A stretch of DNA of 37,432 nucleotides from Bacteroidota bacterium. Its GTDB lineage: Bacteria > Bacteroidota > Bacteroidia > Chitinophagales > Chitinophagaceae. The position numbers and the translations under genes are program-made. The stretch lies in contig JAFDYC010000106.1 of assembly GCA_018267625.1 (NCBI GenBank), forward strand, positions 1 through 37,432. Reading direction: 5' to 3'. This document shows, piece by piece, positions 18,756 to 25,817 of this stretch. How positions within the stretch are numbered: the first letter of the stretch is position 1; each line of letters starts with the position of its first letter. The notes below the pieces were generated by a model. The model made no database searches, was not told the DNA's origin, and saw only the letters and a program-made list of their open reading frames with translations.

Positions 18756-20831
18756 CTGGACACACCCATTGAATTCCTCAAAGGAGTGGGCCCCATGCGT
18801 GCCTCTCTTCTGAGGTTGGAGTTGGGCATTGCCACCTTTAGCGACCTGTTGCAACACTATCCGTATCGCTATTTCGACCGGAGAAATATCTGCCCCATTG
18901 CTTCCTTGCGGCCCGACATGGACTATGTGCAACTTGCCGGCACGCTGACCAATATTGTGGAAGTGGGCCACGGCGGCAAGCGCCGGATGGAAGCCCTGCT
19001 CTATGACTCAACAGGCCGAATTGACTTAGTGTGGTTTGGCGGCATTCAGTGGCTGAAAAAGATGCTGCACGATGGCGGGAATTATTATGTCTTTGGGAAG
19101 CTGAGTGAGTTTGGCGGTAGCTGGAGCCTGACACAGCCGGAAATGGAAGTTCCCGGGGAGGATACGCTGGCGGGACAGATGCAGCCGATGTATAACACCA
19201 CGCAAAAGCTATTACAGCGCGGCTTGAGCAATCGTTCTATTGGCAAACTCACACAGGCCCTCTTGCAGCAACTTGCCCCACAGGATGTGCCTGAGATTTT
19301 CCCGGAGCCACTCCTGCAGCAGTTTGATTTGATGGGGCGCTATGAATCATTTGGAACTATCCATTTCCCGCGCAGCGAGGAGTATCTGCAGGCTGCCATC
19401 CGGCGCATCAAGTTTGAAGAGCTTTTTGCTTCACAATTAGTAGTGGCACGCGCACGCCAGCAACACAAGCAGCAGCCGGGATATGTGTTTGCCCGCGTAG
19501 GGGCGTATTTCAACGATTTCTATCAGCATCATCTGCCTTTTGAATTGACCGGGGCACAAAAACGTGTGCTCAAAGAAATCCGGCAAGACACCGCCCACGG
19601 CCAGCAAATGAATCGCCTGCTGCAAGGCGATGTGGGCAGCGGAAAGACCATCGTTGCGGTGATGATTGCTTTACTTGCTTTGGACAATGGTTTTCAGGCC
19701 TGCATCATGGCCCCCACCGAAATTCTGGCCCAGCAGCATTTCAATAGCATTGCTCCTTTGCTGGCGCCGATGAAGGTTCCGGTGGCCCTGCTTACCGGCA
19801 GCGTAAAAGGCAAGGAACGGAAGCAGGTATTAGCAGGCCTGGCAGACGGCAGCATCCTTATCTCCGTAGGAACACATGCGCTCATCGAAGACCAGGTACG
19901 CTATCAGCGATTGGGTTTGGCCATCATTGACGAACAGCACCGCTTTGGCGTGGGGCAGCGATCCCGGTTGTGGAAGAAAAGCGAACTGCCACCGCATATA
20001 TTGGTAATGACGGCAACACCAATTCCCCGCACACTGGCCATGAGCCTGTATGGCGACCTCGAAGTGAGCGTGATAGATGAATTGCCACCGGGCAGGAGGG
20101 AGATAAGGACTGTACATCGTAATGAACACCATCGCACCCGTGTGATGGAATTTGTTCGCCAGCAAATAGACCAGGGACGGCAGGCCTACATAGTTTATCC
20201 TTTGATTGAAGAAAGCGAGAAACTCGACTTTGAAAGCCTGATGGCAGGCTATGAGCAGGTGAAAATTTTCTTCCCGGAACACAAGTATCGGATTGCCATG
20301 GTGCATGGCCGGCAAGAGGCCGGCGAACGGCAGCGGAATATGGAACGTTTTGTGCGCGGCGAGGCTCAGGTGCTGGTGGCTACAACCGTCATCGAAGTGG
20401 GCGTGAATGTGCCCAATGCTACCGTGATGGTGGTAGAAAGCGCAGAACGCTTTGGCTTGTCGCAATTGCATCAGTTGCGGGGCCGCGTGGGCCGTGGGGC
20501 AGAGCAGTCGTTCTGCATTTTACTCACCGGTAATAAACTGGGTGACGATAGCCGGTTGCGCATGAACATCATGGTTCAGACCAGCAATGGCTTTACGATT
20601 GCAGAAGAAGACCTGCGCCTGCGTGGCCCGGGCGATATCTACGGCACCCGACAAAGTGGGGCACTGCGGTTCAAGCTGGCCGATATTGTGGCGGATGCCA
20701 CCTTGATGGAACAAACCCGCGAAGCAGCTCAATCTTTAGTGGCTAGCGACCCGGGCCTGCAGCATTATCCCGGTATCCGGGCATTGGTAGAAAACACGGG
20801 GCAAACACCATTCTGGGGGAAGATTAGTTGA
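18756..20831 (+). CDS. recG: ATP-dependent DNA helicase RecG
   Basis: RecG drives fork reversal and branch migration of Holliday junctions. It has the wedge/OB domain, Walker A GDVGSGKT, DEQHRFG (motif II), TATPIPRTLA (motif III), QLRGRVGRG (motif VI) and the C-terminal DLRLRGPGDIYGTRQSG. The first conventional start (GTG, 18786) falls inside the conserved N-terminal sequence: in-frame codons 18756-18785 encode LDTPIEFLKG, which together with the following VGP is the family signature. The frame is closed by TGA at 18714 and contains no ATG, GTG or TTG before 18786, only CTG at 18756 and ATT at 18735. I use 18756 as the minimum supported start. The ATT would add seven residues, closer to usual family starts. 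Confidence 0.95.
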   Translation: MDTPIEFLKGVGPMRASLLRLELGIATFSDLLQHYPYRYFDRRNICPIASLRPDMDYVQLAGTLTNIVEVGHGGKRRMEALLYDSTGRIDLVWFGGIQWLKKMLHDGGNYYVFGKLSEFGGSWSLTQPEMEVPGEDTLAGQMQPMYNTTQKLLQRGLSNRSIGKLTQALLQQLAPQDVPEIFPEPLLQQFDLMGRYESFGTIHFPRSEEYLQAAIRRIKFEELFASQLVVARARQQHKQQPGYVFARVGAYFNDFYQHHLPFELTGAQKRVLKEIRQDTAHGQQMNRLLQGDVGSGKTIVAVMIALLALDNGFQACIMAPTEILAQQHFNSIAPLLAPMKVPVALLTGSVKGKERKQVLAGLADGSILISVGTHALIEDQVRYQRLGLAIIDEQHRFGVGQRSRLWKKSELPPHILVMTATPIPRTLAMSLYGDLEVSVIDELPPGRREIRTVHRNEHHRTRVMEFVRQQIDQGRQAYIVYPLIEESEKLDFESLMAGYEQVKIFFPEHKYRIAMVHGRQEAGERQRNMERFVRGEAQVLVATTVIEVGVNVPNATVMVVESAERFGLSQLHQLRGRVGRGAEQSFCILLTGNKLGDDSRLRMNIMVQTSNGFTIAEEDLRLRGPGDIYGTRQSGALRFKLADIVADATLMEQTREAAQSLVASDPGLQHYPGIRALVENTGQTPFWGKIS

Positions 20832-20935
20832 TGAAGCTCCACCCATAAGGCTCTAATTAACTTTTACCTAAAGGCCCACCCGGAGGCTATGCTTATTTTC
20901 GCAGCTATTCATCAGCGTAAAAAACAAAAGAGACT

Positions 20936-21331
20936 ATGATGAGGCGATTCGGATTCATGCTGGCTGCAATAGCCGTTCTGGGCTTCACCGCCTGGCAGGC
21001 TCAGGCACGTTTTGGGGCACATCAGGATGATGAAAACAAAGCGGAGCAACCCCGCAACCCCAAGCTTTCCGAAAAAGACACCTACATGGATCTGAATACC
21101 GGTAAGGCCTTCCAGTTTATCTACGACGACCTGAACGGGATATACAACCGCAGCGACCTGTTGCAGCCCGACTTATACGTCAACACACGCACGAAAGACA
21201 CCTTCTGGCTCTATGATGCCATCCTGGTAAATCATGCCCTGATTCGTGATGATAACGGCATCTACCGCGTGAACCCGATGAAGGTGAAAAGAGATGGCGA
21301 CAGCTATCGGGTGGTGGGTGCTAGCCGCTGA
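20936..21331 (+). CDS. Small exported protein of unknown function
   Basis: 131 residues with an N-terminal signal peptide (MMRRFGFMLAAIAVLGF..., likely cleavage after AQA). A polar domain follows containing YMDLNTGKAFQFIYDDLNGIYNR, a repeated Asp/Tyr pattern, and DNGIYRVNPMKVKRDGDSYR near the end. Two short D-L-N-G-I-Y / D-N-G-I-Y stretches suggest a duplicated beta unit. No cysteine or catalytic motif is visible. I do not recognise the family. A one-mismatch -7 element TATTTTCG (20894-20901) lies 34 bases upstream. Confidence 0.75.
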   Translation: MMRRFGFMLAAIAVLGFTAWQAQARFGAHQDDENKAEQPRNPKLSEKDTYMDLNTGKAFQFIYDDLNGIYNRSDLLQPDLYVNTRTKDTFWLYDAILVNHALIRDDNGIYRVNPMKVKRDGDSYRVVGASR

Positions 21332-21351
21332 GTTCTCTCAGAAATATTTTT

Positions 21352-22437
21352 TTACTCCAAGGGGTTCAGCAAGCTGTGCTGACTGGCCGTGAATAAATCC
21401 CGCCATACGCGGTTGATTTCAGACCCCGGATCTAAGGCCGCCATGCCACAGTAAGGAAACAACCTTGAAGCCATTTCACGGGTCAACCGCGCCAAAACCC
21501 GGCTGGCAGCGCCTACTTCCTGGAGGCTCTTCTCTGAGCAAATCCTTTCTGCACAACATGCTTCCCAGGAACTTTCTACTACATCAAAAAAGTGTTCCCG
21601 GCTGTCATGAAAAGTAGATTCAGCTTCTTGAAAGAGCTTTTCTATGAAGGGTGCTGACTTTGGGTTTCGCAGCTTTTTTTCAGAAAAAATTTTCTCGCAG
21701 CAATCCAGGAAATGCTGCCCCATACCGGCATGATTTGCTGCCAGGGTAGCCTCAGCAAAAGCCTGAAAGGGAAATTGAAAAATAGGCTCCGGACACAGGG
21801 CATTTTCTGGCAGAATCTGGAAAGACCGTTCTGCCGGAACCCATAGCTCTGCTACTTCAAAAGCATGACCGGCGGTGGCACACAAACCCATCGTGTGCCA
21901 GTCTTCATGCAGTTTTACTTCTTCTTTCAGAAAAACGAATGAACGTATCCGGGGCCTTCCATTTGTATCTGATAACTCCTTGCCATCCTGCCAGATTTTG
22001 CAATTGGCAGTGAAAGCCGTCAGGTGAGGGGCGCCGGTGGCATATTTCCAAAAGCCGGAGATGCAGTAGCCCTCCTGCTCTTCAATGGCTATGCCTGTGC
22101 TGGCTCCACTGCCTCCAAAACATGCCTCGGGCGGTGCCAATAATCGTTCAGCCAAGGGCGCTTGCATGTAACCGGCAAAGAGTGTAGCGCCGGCACAAAG
22201 CGTCAGCGTCCAGCCAAGGCTGCCATCAATACGAGCCATCTGTTCTTCAAAATGCAGTGCCTCAGGTAAGCCCATAGCTAAACCGCCCATGCGTTGAGGC
22301 AAGAACATCCGGAACGCCTTCCGTGTACATAACACTTCAAGCTGTTTCGCGGTAAGCCGGCCCAGCTTTTCTGCAACGGGTGCTTCGGCCTGCAGGCACT
22401 GTAGCCATTCCGGGGGTATAGTTGCCCTATCGTTCAT
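21352..22437 (-). CDS. Acyl-CoA dehydrogenase-fold flavoprotein (possibly a flavin-dependent monooxygenase)
   Basis: The 361-residue product has the all-alpha/beta-barrel/alpha arrangement of acyl-CoA dehydrogenases: RMGGLAMGLPEALHFEEQMARIDGSLGW in the N-terminal helices (residues 48-76), a middle beta domain with GYCISGFWKYATGAP, and a C-terminal helical domain. The GFWKYATGAP stretch and 'D.W..MGL..TAGH' resemble group D flavin monooxygenases (HsaA/HpaB-like) and indole/pigment hydroxylase relatives more than true dehydrogenases. No obvious catalytic Glu is seen. The substrate is unknown. Its ATG overlaps the pnuC TGA by the ATGA arrangement, so it is translated as the second gene of a pnuC-led pair. 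Confidence 0.75.
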   Translation of the reverse strand: MNDRATIPPEWLQCLQAEAPVAEKLGRLTAKQLEVLCTRKAFRMFLPQRMGGLAMGLPEALHFEEQMARIDGSLGWTLTLCAGATLFAGYMQAPLAERLLAPPEACFGGSGASTGIAIEEQEGYCISGFWKYATGAPHLTAFTANCKIWQDGKELSDTNGRPRIRSFVFLKEEVKLHEDWHTMGLCATAGHAFEVAELWVPAERSFQILPENALCPEPIFQFPFQAFAEATLAANHAGMGQHFLDCCEKIFSEKKLRNPKSAPFIEKLFQEAESTFHDSREHFFDVVESSWEACCAERICSEKSLQEVGAASRVLARLTREMASRLFPYCGMAALDPGSEINRVWRDLFTASQHSLLNPLE

Positions 22438-23069
22438 ATTTGTTTGGACGGAGCGGCACTGGGGCCTGGATGAGCCAGCATTTTTTTCCAGGAAAAATAT
22501 CCCTGCACGGCAATGAAGAATAGGAAGACCGTGAGCAAGGCATAAAGCGGCAGGTGTTTGTGGATGAGCAAGGGCACGGCAAAGGCATTACTCAGGTTGA
22601 GGAGGAGCCAGTTTTCGAGCTTACGGCGTGCTAATAGCCACATGCCGGCCCAGGCCGTGGCGCTCACCCATGCATCCCAGTATGGCACATCCGACTGGGT
22701 GAACCGATGCAGTAGAAAAGCCAGCAAAGCAAAGCCCAGCAGGGAGATGCTCAGGGTCACGAGCCAGTCGCTGCCGCTGGCCTTGCTGATGTGGAGCCCG
22801 GGCTGGTGTTTGCGTTTCACCCACACGGCCCAGCCGTAGATACTCATGATCAGGTAGTAGGCATTCAGCAGGCTTTCGGCATACAGGCCCGAGCGAAAAA
22901 AGATGAATGAGGAAATGACCACACTGATGATGCCTGCGGGGTAGAGCAGCACCTTGTTGCTTTTAGCCAAGAGCACTTCTGCAACACCGAAACCTACGCC
23001 CAGCCATTCCAGCAGCGGGGTAGATTGAATTTCGGAAAGGAGGGTTTGGAGCCAGCCGGTCAAAGACAT
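22434..23069 (-). CDS. pnuC: PnuC-type nicotinamide riboside / nicotinamide mononucleotide transporter
   Basis: 211 residues with about seven membrane segments. The family features are EWLGVGFGVAEVLLA near the start, NKVLLYPAGIISVVISSFIFF, the Tyr/Asn-rich NAYYLIMSIYGWAVW, and the C-terminal PYWDAWVSATAWAGMWLLARRKLENWLLLN with conserved Trp and Asn residues lining the vitamin path. PnuC proteins are facilitated diffusion carriers that rely on intracellular phosphorylation to trap the vitamin. Related PnuT carriers take thiamin; no thiamin or NAD gene is adjacent to decide. A one-mismatch -7 element TAATCTTG (23093-23086) lies 16 bases before the ATG. It is coupled to the downstream flavoprotein. 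Confidence 0.88.
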   Translation of the reverse strand: MSLTGWLQTLLSEIQSTPLLEWLGVGFGVAEVLLAKSNKVLLYPAGIISVVISSFIFFRSGLYAESLLNAYYLIMSIYGWAVWVKRKHQPGLHISKASGSDWLVTLSISLLGFALLAFLLHRFTQSDVPYWDAWVSATAWAGMWLLARRKLENWLLLNLSNAFAVPLLIHKHLPLYALLTVFLFFIAVQGYFSWKKMLAHPGPSAAPSKQI

Positions 23070-23184
23070 GGGAGCCTATTGGTTGCAAGATTACAGCCCC
23101 GACTGCTGTGCCGCGGACATTCATTTTTTTAGAAAATAAAAGCCTGCAGCGGCAAGGTTTTTTTCTTAAAAAGCAACGAATCCA

Positions 23185-23198
23185 GTGATTCTAATCAC
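23185..23198 (+). promoter_or_regulatory. CRP/FNR-type palindrome GTGA-N6-TCAC
   Basis: The 14-base GTGATTCTAATCAC is a perfect inverted repeat of GTGATT/AATCAC with a 2-base centre. It matches the core of the CRP consensus (TGTGA-N6-TCACA) and also contains TGAT-N4-ATCA of FNR-like sites. It ends 18 bases before the ATG of the EncFtn-like gene, a position that would suit repression or leader control. Confidence 0.45.
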
Positions 23199-23216
23199 CA
23201 AAATTTTTTTCTCAAC

Positions 23217-23516
23217 ATGATGGAATATGTACAGTATGATGAGCCCAGTTCAGAACTCTCGCAACAGTCCCGCACGTTTGCCCGAATGATTTCTTCCCTG
23301 AGTGAAGAAGCAGAAGCCATCAAGCGCTATGAGCAGCGGATGAGTATCGAAACCAACGGAACAGCACGAGCCATTATGGCACTTGCACAACTTGATGCCT
23401 TCCGGCATTTTAATCAGTCTCTGGAGTTCCTTCTCAAGGAAAAGCCCGAATGGTGCCAGATGCTTCAGACCACGCTGGAATCCTGCCTGGCTTCTGTTTC
23501 AGAGCCGGTATTGTGA
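23217..23516 (+). CDS. Small ferritin-fold protein resembling encapsulated ferritin (EncFtn-like)
   Basis: A 99-residue, all-helical, soluble protein. Compared from memory with Rhodospirillum EncFtn it lines up almost without gaps: EEAEAIKRYEQR (30-41) against EELEAVDWYDQR, then AQLDAFRH (57-64) against the NRDEEKEH stretch, then SLEFL...W...L (68 onward) against TLEWL...W...L. The iron ligands Glu32, Tyr39 and His65 correspond to Glu31, Tyr38 and His64. Glu62 corresponds to Ala61, with Asp60 next to it. No C-terminal encapsulin-targeting peptide and no encapsulin gene are present. It may be a free, altered ferritin-like protein. A GTGA-N6-TCAC palindrome lies directly upstream. Homology is inference and needs a profile search. 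Confidence 0.6.
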   Translation: MMEYVQYDEPSSELSQQSRTFARMISSLSEEAEAIKRYEQRMSIETNGTARAIMALAQLDAFRHFNQSLEFLLKEKPEWCQMLQTTLESCLASVSEPVL

Positions 23517-23636
23517 GTCTGATTGCGTAGCAGGAATTGTTGTTCCCATCTGCTGAAAAGATGGATATGAGGCCAAAGGCTGTAATTCTCGTGATGCCTT
23601 TTTATATTGCCTTCCGAAAAAATTGCTTTGCATCGC

Positions 23637-23816
23637 ATGAAACAAATCACCGGCTTTCTTATAGTACTCATGCTTCTGACTGTTTTTGCATCTTGTGCCC
23701 GCCGAAGGGGCGTAGATGTAGGCATGAATTATAGGCGTGAATCCGGCTGGCATCGGGGGCAGGGCTACGGGCATGGTACCGGCTATTATCATGCACCCAA
23801 AAATTATCGCCGCTAA
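23637..23816 (+). CDS. Very small Gly/His/Arg/Tyr-rich lipoprotein
   Basis: From the ATG at 23637 the 59-residue product starts MKQITGFLIVLMLLTVFASC, a lipoprotein signal with lipobox FASC. The mature part is only about 40 residues: Arg-rich after the cysteine, then glycine, histidine and tyrosine (HRGQGYGHGTGYYHAP). The composition could bind metal ions or polyanions, but no function is known. The upstream in-frame ATG/ATC codons would bury the signal. A strong terminator follows 22 bases after the stop. Confidence 0.7.
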   Translation: MKQITGFLIVLMLLTVFASCARRRGVDVGMNYRRESGWHRGQGYGHGTGYYHAPKNYRR

Positions 23817-23838
23817 CCTAGAATTTCAATTTCCTAAA

Positions 23839-23872
23839 CGAGGCTGCCCCAAATAGGGCGGCCTCGTTTTTT
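23839..23872 (+). terminator. Rho-independent terminator after the small lipoprotein gene
   Basis: CGAGGCTGCCC (23839-23849) pairs with GGGCGGCCTCG (23856-23866) with one G-U pair, followed by six T residues. The sequence is nearly the same as the terminator after tRNA-Arg at 28573-28606. Confidence 0.92.
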
Positions 23873-24015
23873 AAGTAAGCTATTGCAGGCTGCAACTGAT
23901 ATTAAACACAGCGCCGCTGGGGGCAAAAAAGAATCCTGTTTCAATTCTCCCAAGCCTATCGTTCCCATTGCAGGCAGGATATGGAAAAGGGCAGCTTTGA
24001 GATCTTTACAGCGGC

Positions 24016-24579
24016 TTGTTACCCCACACGCACCATAACAATCTTTCTGATGACGAGTTGCTCCATCGTTTTGAGCATTCGCGGGATAATTACTGGCTGG
24101 GATTGTTGCTGCAACGATACACACTCTTACTGCTGGGCTTGGCGATGAAGTATCTGAGGGATCAATCATCAGCTCAGGATGCCGTACAGCAAGTGTTTCT
24201 AAAAGCTCTGACCCGGTTTCCGAAAGAGCCGATGGGGAATGTAAAGGGCTGGCTGTTTATCCTGATGCGGAACCATTGCTTTCAATTGTTGCGGGATGCA
24301 GATCATTGGGTTCCGGAACCGATCGGAGTTGGGACAGTTTCGGAGCCGGATTCTATAGCTCATTTTCTGGAAAAGGAGTTTTTGCTGCAGGAATTAGAAC
24401 AGGCCTTGAATGAACTCGGGTTGGAACAACAGCAATGTATCCGTGCTTTTTATTTAGAGCATCAGAGCTACCAGCAAATCACTGACATGTATGGATATAG
24501 TTTTAGCCAGGTGAAAAGTTTTATCCAGAACGGGAAGCGGAATTTGAAAATCATTTTAAGCAAAAAAGTAAAGCCATGA
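24016..24579 (+). CDS. ECF-type RNA polymerase sigma-70 factor
   Basis: 187 residues. Region 2 is DDELLHRFEHSRDNYWLGLLLQRY...LAMKYLRDQSSAQDAVQQVFLKAL (18-70), with the DAVQQVF core-binding helix. Region 4 is LEQQQCIRAFYLEHQSYQQITDMYGYSFSQVKSFIQNGKRNLK (from about 143), with the helix-turn-helix and the final basic helix. The frame has a TGA at 23998 and no ATG before region 2, so TTG at 24016 is the likely start. The stop overlaps the ATG of the following anti-sigma-like gene (ATGA), the typical sigma/anti-sigma arrangement. Its targets are unknown; there is no SusC/D or FecR gene nearby. Confidence 0.9.
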   Translation: MLPHTHHNNLSDDELLHRFEHSRDNYWLGLLLQRYTLLLLGLAMKYLRDQSSAQDAVQQVFLKALTRFPKEPMGNVKGWLFILMRNHCFQLLRDADHWVPEPIGVGTVSEPDSIAHFLEKEFLLQELEQALNELGLEQQQCIRAFYLEHQSYQQITDMYGYSFSQVKSFIQNGKRNLKIILSKKVKP

Positions 24580-24923
24580 AGCCAAACCAAAATATATCAG
24601 ATCCGGGCCGGCCGGGGCTTGATGATGCACAGCTCCTGGCTTACTTGGAAGGCCGTTTGCCAGAGGCGGATCAAAAGGCGATAGAAGCATACCTGTCTGC
24701 TGCTGATGCAACGGAGCGGGAGGCCCTGGAGGGGTTGAAAACATTGGGTGCCGCTGAGGTTCGTAGGATACAAAACCGCTTGAATCGTGCCTTATGGAAG
24801 AGTGTTCGTAATCGTCGCCGGCGCCGGGGGCTGGGCACACAACCAGGGAACTTGATTGCCTTAACCGTTTTGTTGCTTTTAGCCGTCGCCTGTCTGCTGG
24901 TCTTCTGGTTGTTACTCCGATAA
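24576..24923 (+). CDS. Probable anti-sigma factor, single-pass membrane protein
   Basis: 115 residues. The N-terminal half has the zinc-less anti-sigma-like helix pattern DDAQLLAYLEGRLPEADQ (16-33), followed by AYLSAADATEREALEGL and then a very basic juxtamembrane segment (RNRRRRRG). A single membrane helix (LIALTVLLLLAVACLLVFWLLL) sits at the extreme C-terminus. It would hold the upstream ECF sigma factor at the membrane. There is no periplasmic sensor domain, so the signal must come through a partner or by another route. It overlaps the sigma gene by 4 bases. Confidence 0.75.
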   Translation: MKPNQNISDPGRPGLDDAQLLAYLEGRLPEADQKAIEAYLSAADATEREALEGLKTLGAAEVRRIQNRLNRALWKSVRNRRRRRGLGTQPGNLIALTVLLLLAVACLLVFWLLLR

Positions 24924-25428
24924 CAGAAGCTCCCGTTTCCGCATTTTTTTCAGGAAACAGATGATACGCTGCCCTTCGATAGAAGCGAGATGCCGGCTCA
25001 AAATCTAACTACTCATGCGAATCTTGTTAACTACCACTTTAGTAAAGGGTGTAGCGTAAGTGTATCTGAGTAGCATAATAGAACGTATGATGTCTTTTTG
25101 CTATGCACAACTGAGCAATTAGCCGTTACATGGCTGATTGTCTTAATTTAAATAAGTCTCTTTTTGGGGCATATTTTGTTTTGAGCTCGTTAATACAATC
25201 ACCGATTTTTTTTTTGACCATGTTACATCCTGTGTGTACAGCTAAAATATTGGATGCTTTGTTTTCGATTATTCTGAACAATTCAATTTTTTACAATCAA
25301 TAATTAGTGCAAGTCAGAATCAAACTAAATGGCAATTTAGATTCATTTAATTATGCAAGTCTTTCATTAAGCGCTCGTTAATGAGGCTTTTTCGTCATTT
25401 CACTGCTCTATATTCGATTAAAACTTTG
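24924..25428. other. A+T-rich gene-free region with several inverted repeats
   Basis: About 500 bases without a supportable gene; 25080-25390 falls to roughly one-third G+C. Three structures stand out. CTACTCA (25009-25015) pairs with TGAGTAG (25067-25073), enclosing a CTAC..CTTT-AGT-AAAG..GTAG hairpin (25031-25054). CAATTAGCC (25116-25124) pairs with GGCTGATTG (25132-25140). CTCGTTAAT is repeated at 25186-25194 and 25374-25382. The 9-bp stem could terminate the sigma operon, though its T-run is poor. Confidence 0.5.
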
Positions 25429-25788
25429 ATGTTAATGGAAAGCAGCGTTTCTATAACCCACCAATGCATTAGCAATCCACGTGAAATCTGCAGGCTGCCC
25501 GTTCTTTATCAAATAGAGATAGACCCAGTGCTGCATACGCCCATTGTTTGCTGTGCAATAGACATTCCCAGAGAGTTTATCCCGGAATGGCTTTGCCCTG
25601 CCCCCTTACAGGTTCATACATTTAAGGAAAATGGCAGCAATATGAAGCTGTACAACACAGCTAAAGTGTTGACTAATGACGCTATTGCGTTCTTTAGTAA
25701 AGTTTTTCAGGTTGTGATGGGCGAAGAAAAGGAGCGTATGAAGCGCAGCAACCAGGCTGCGGGTGCGAATTTGTTTTATGCTGCCTGA
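25429..25788 (+). CDS. Hypothetical protein downstream of the A+T-rich region
   Basis: The ATG at 25429 gives 119 residues (the frame is open from 25381; another ATG is at 25435). The protein has five cysteines in its first half (HQCISNPREIC, IVCCAIDIP, EWLCPAP) and an amphipathic C-terminal part (DAIAFFSKVFQVVMGEEKERMKRSNQ). It has no signal peptide and no family I recognise. Base composition is lower in G+C than neighbouring genes, which, with the A+T-rich DNA before it, may point to acquisition. It may also be spurious. Confidence 0.4.
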   Translation: MLMESSVSITHQCISNPREICRLPVLYQIEIDPVLHTPIVCCAIDIPREFIPEWLCPAPLQVHTFKENGSNMKLYNTAKVLTNDAIAFFSKVFQVVMGEEKERMKRSNQAAGANLFYAA

Positions 25789-25817
25789 GCTATCGGCACG
25801 AATTCCAGCAGATATTT

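Noticed and set aside
25003..25200. Possible integron attC site in the A+T-rich gap
   Set aside because: ATCTAAC at about 25003 fits the RYYYAAC box, but I found no matching GTTRRRY box at a suitable distance, and there is no integrase or cassette series.
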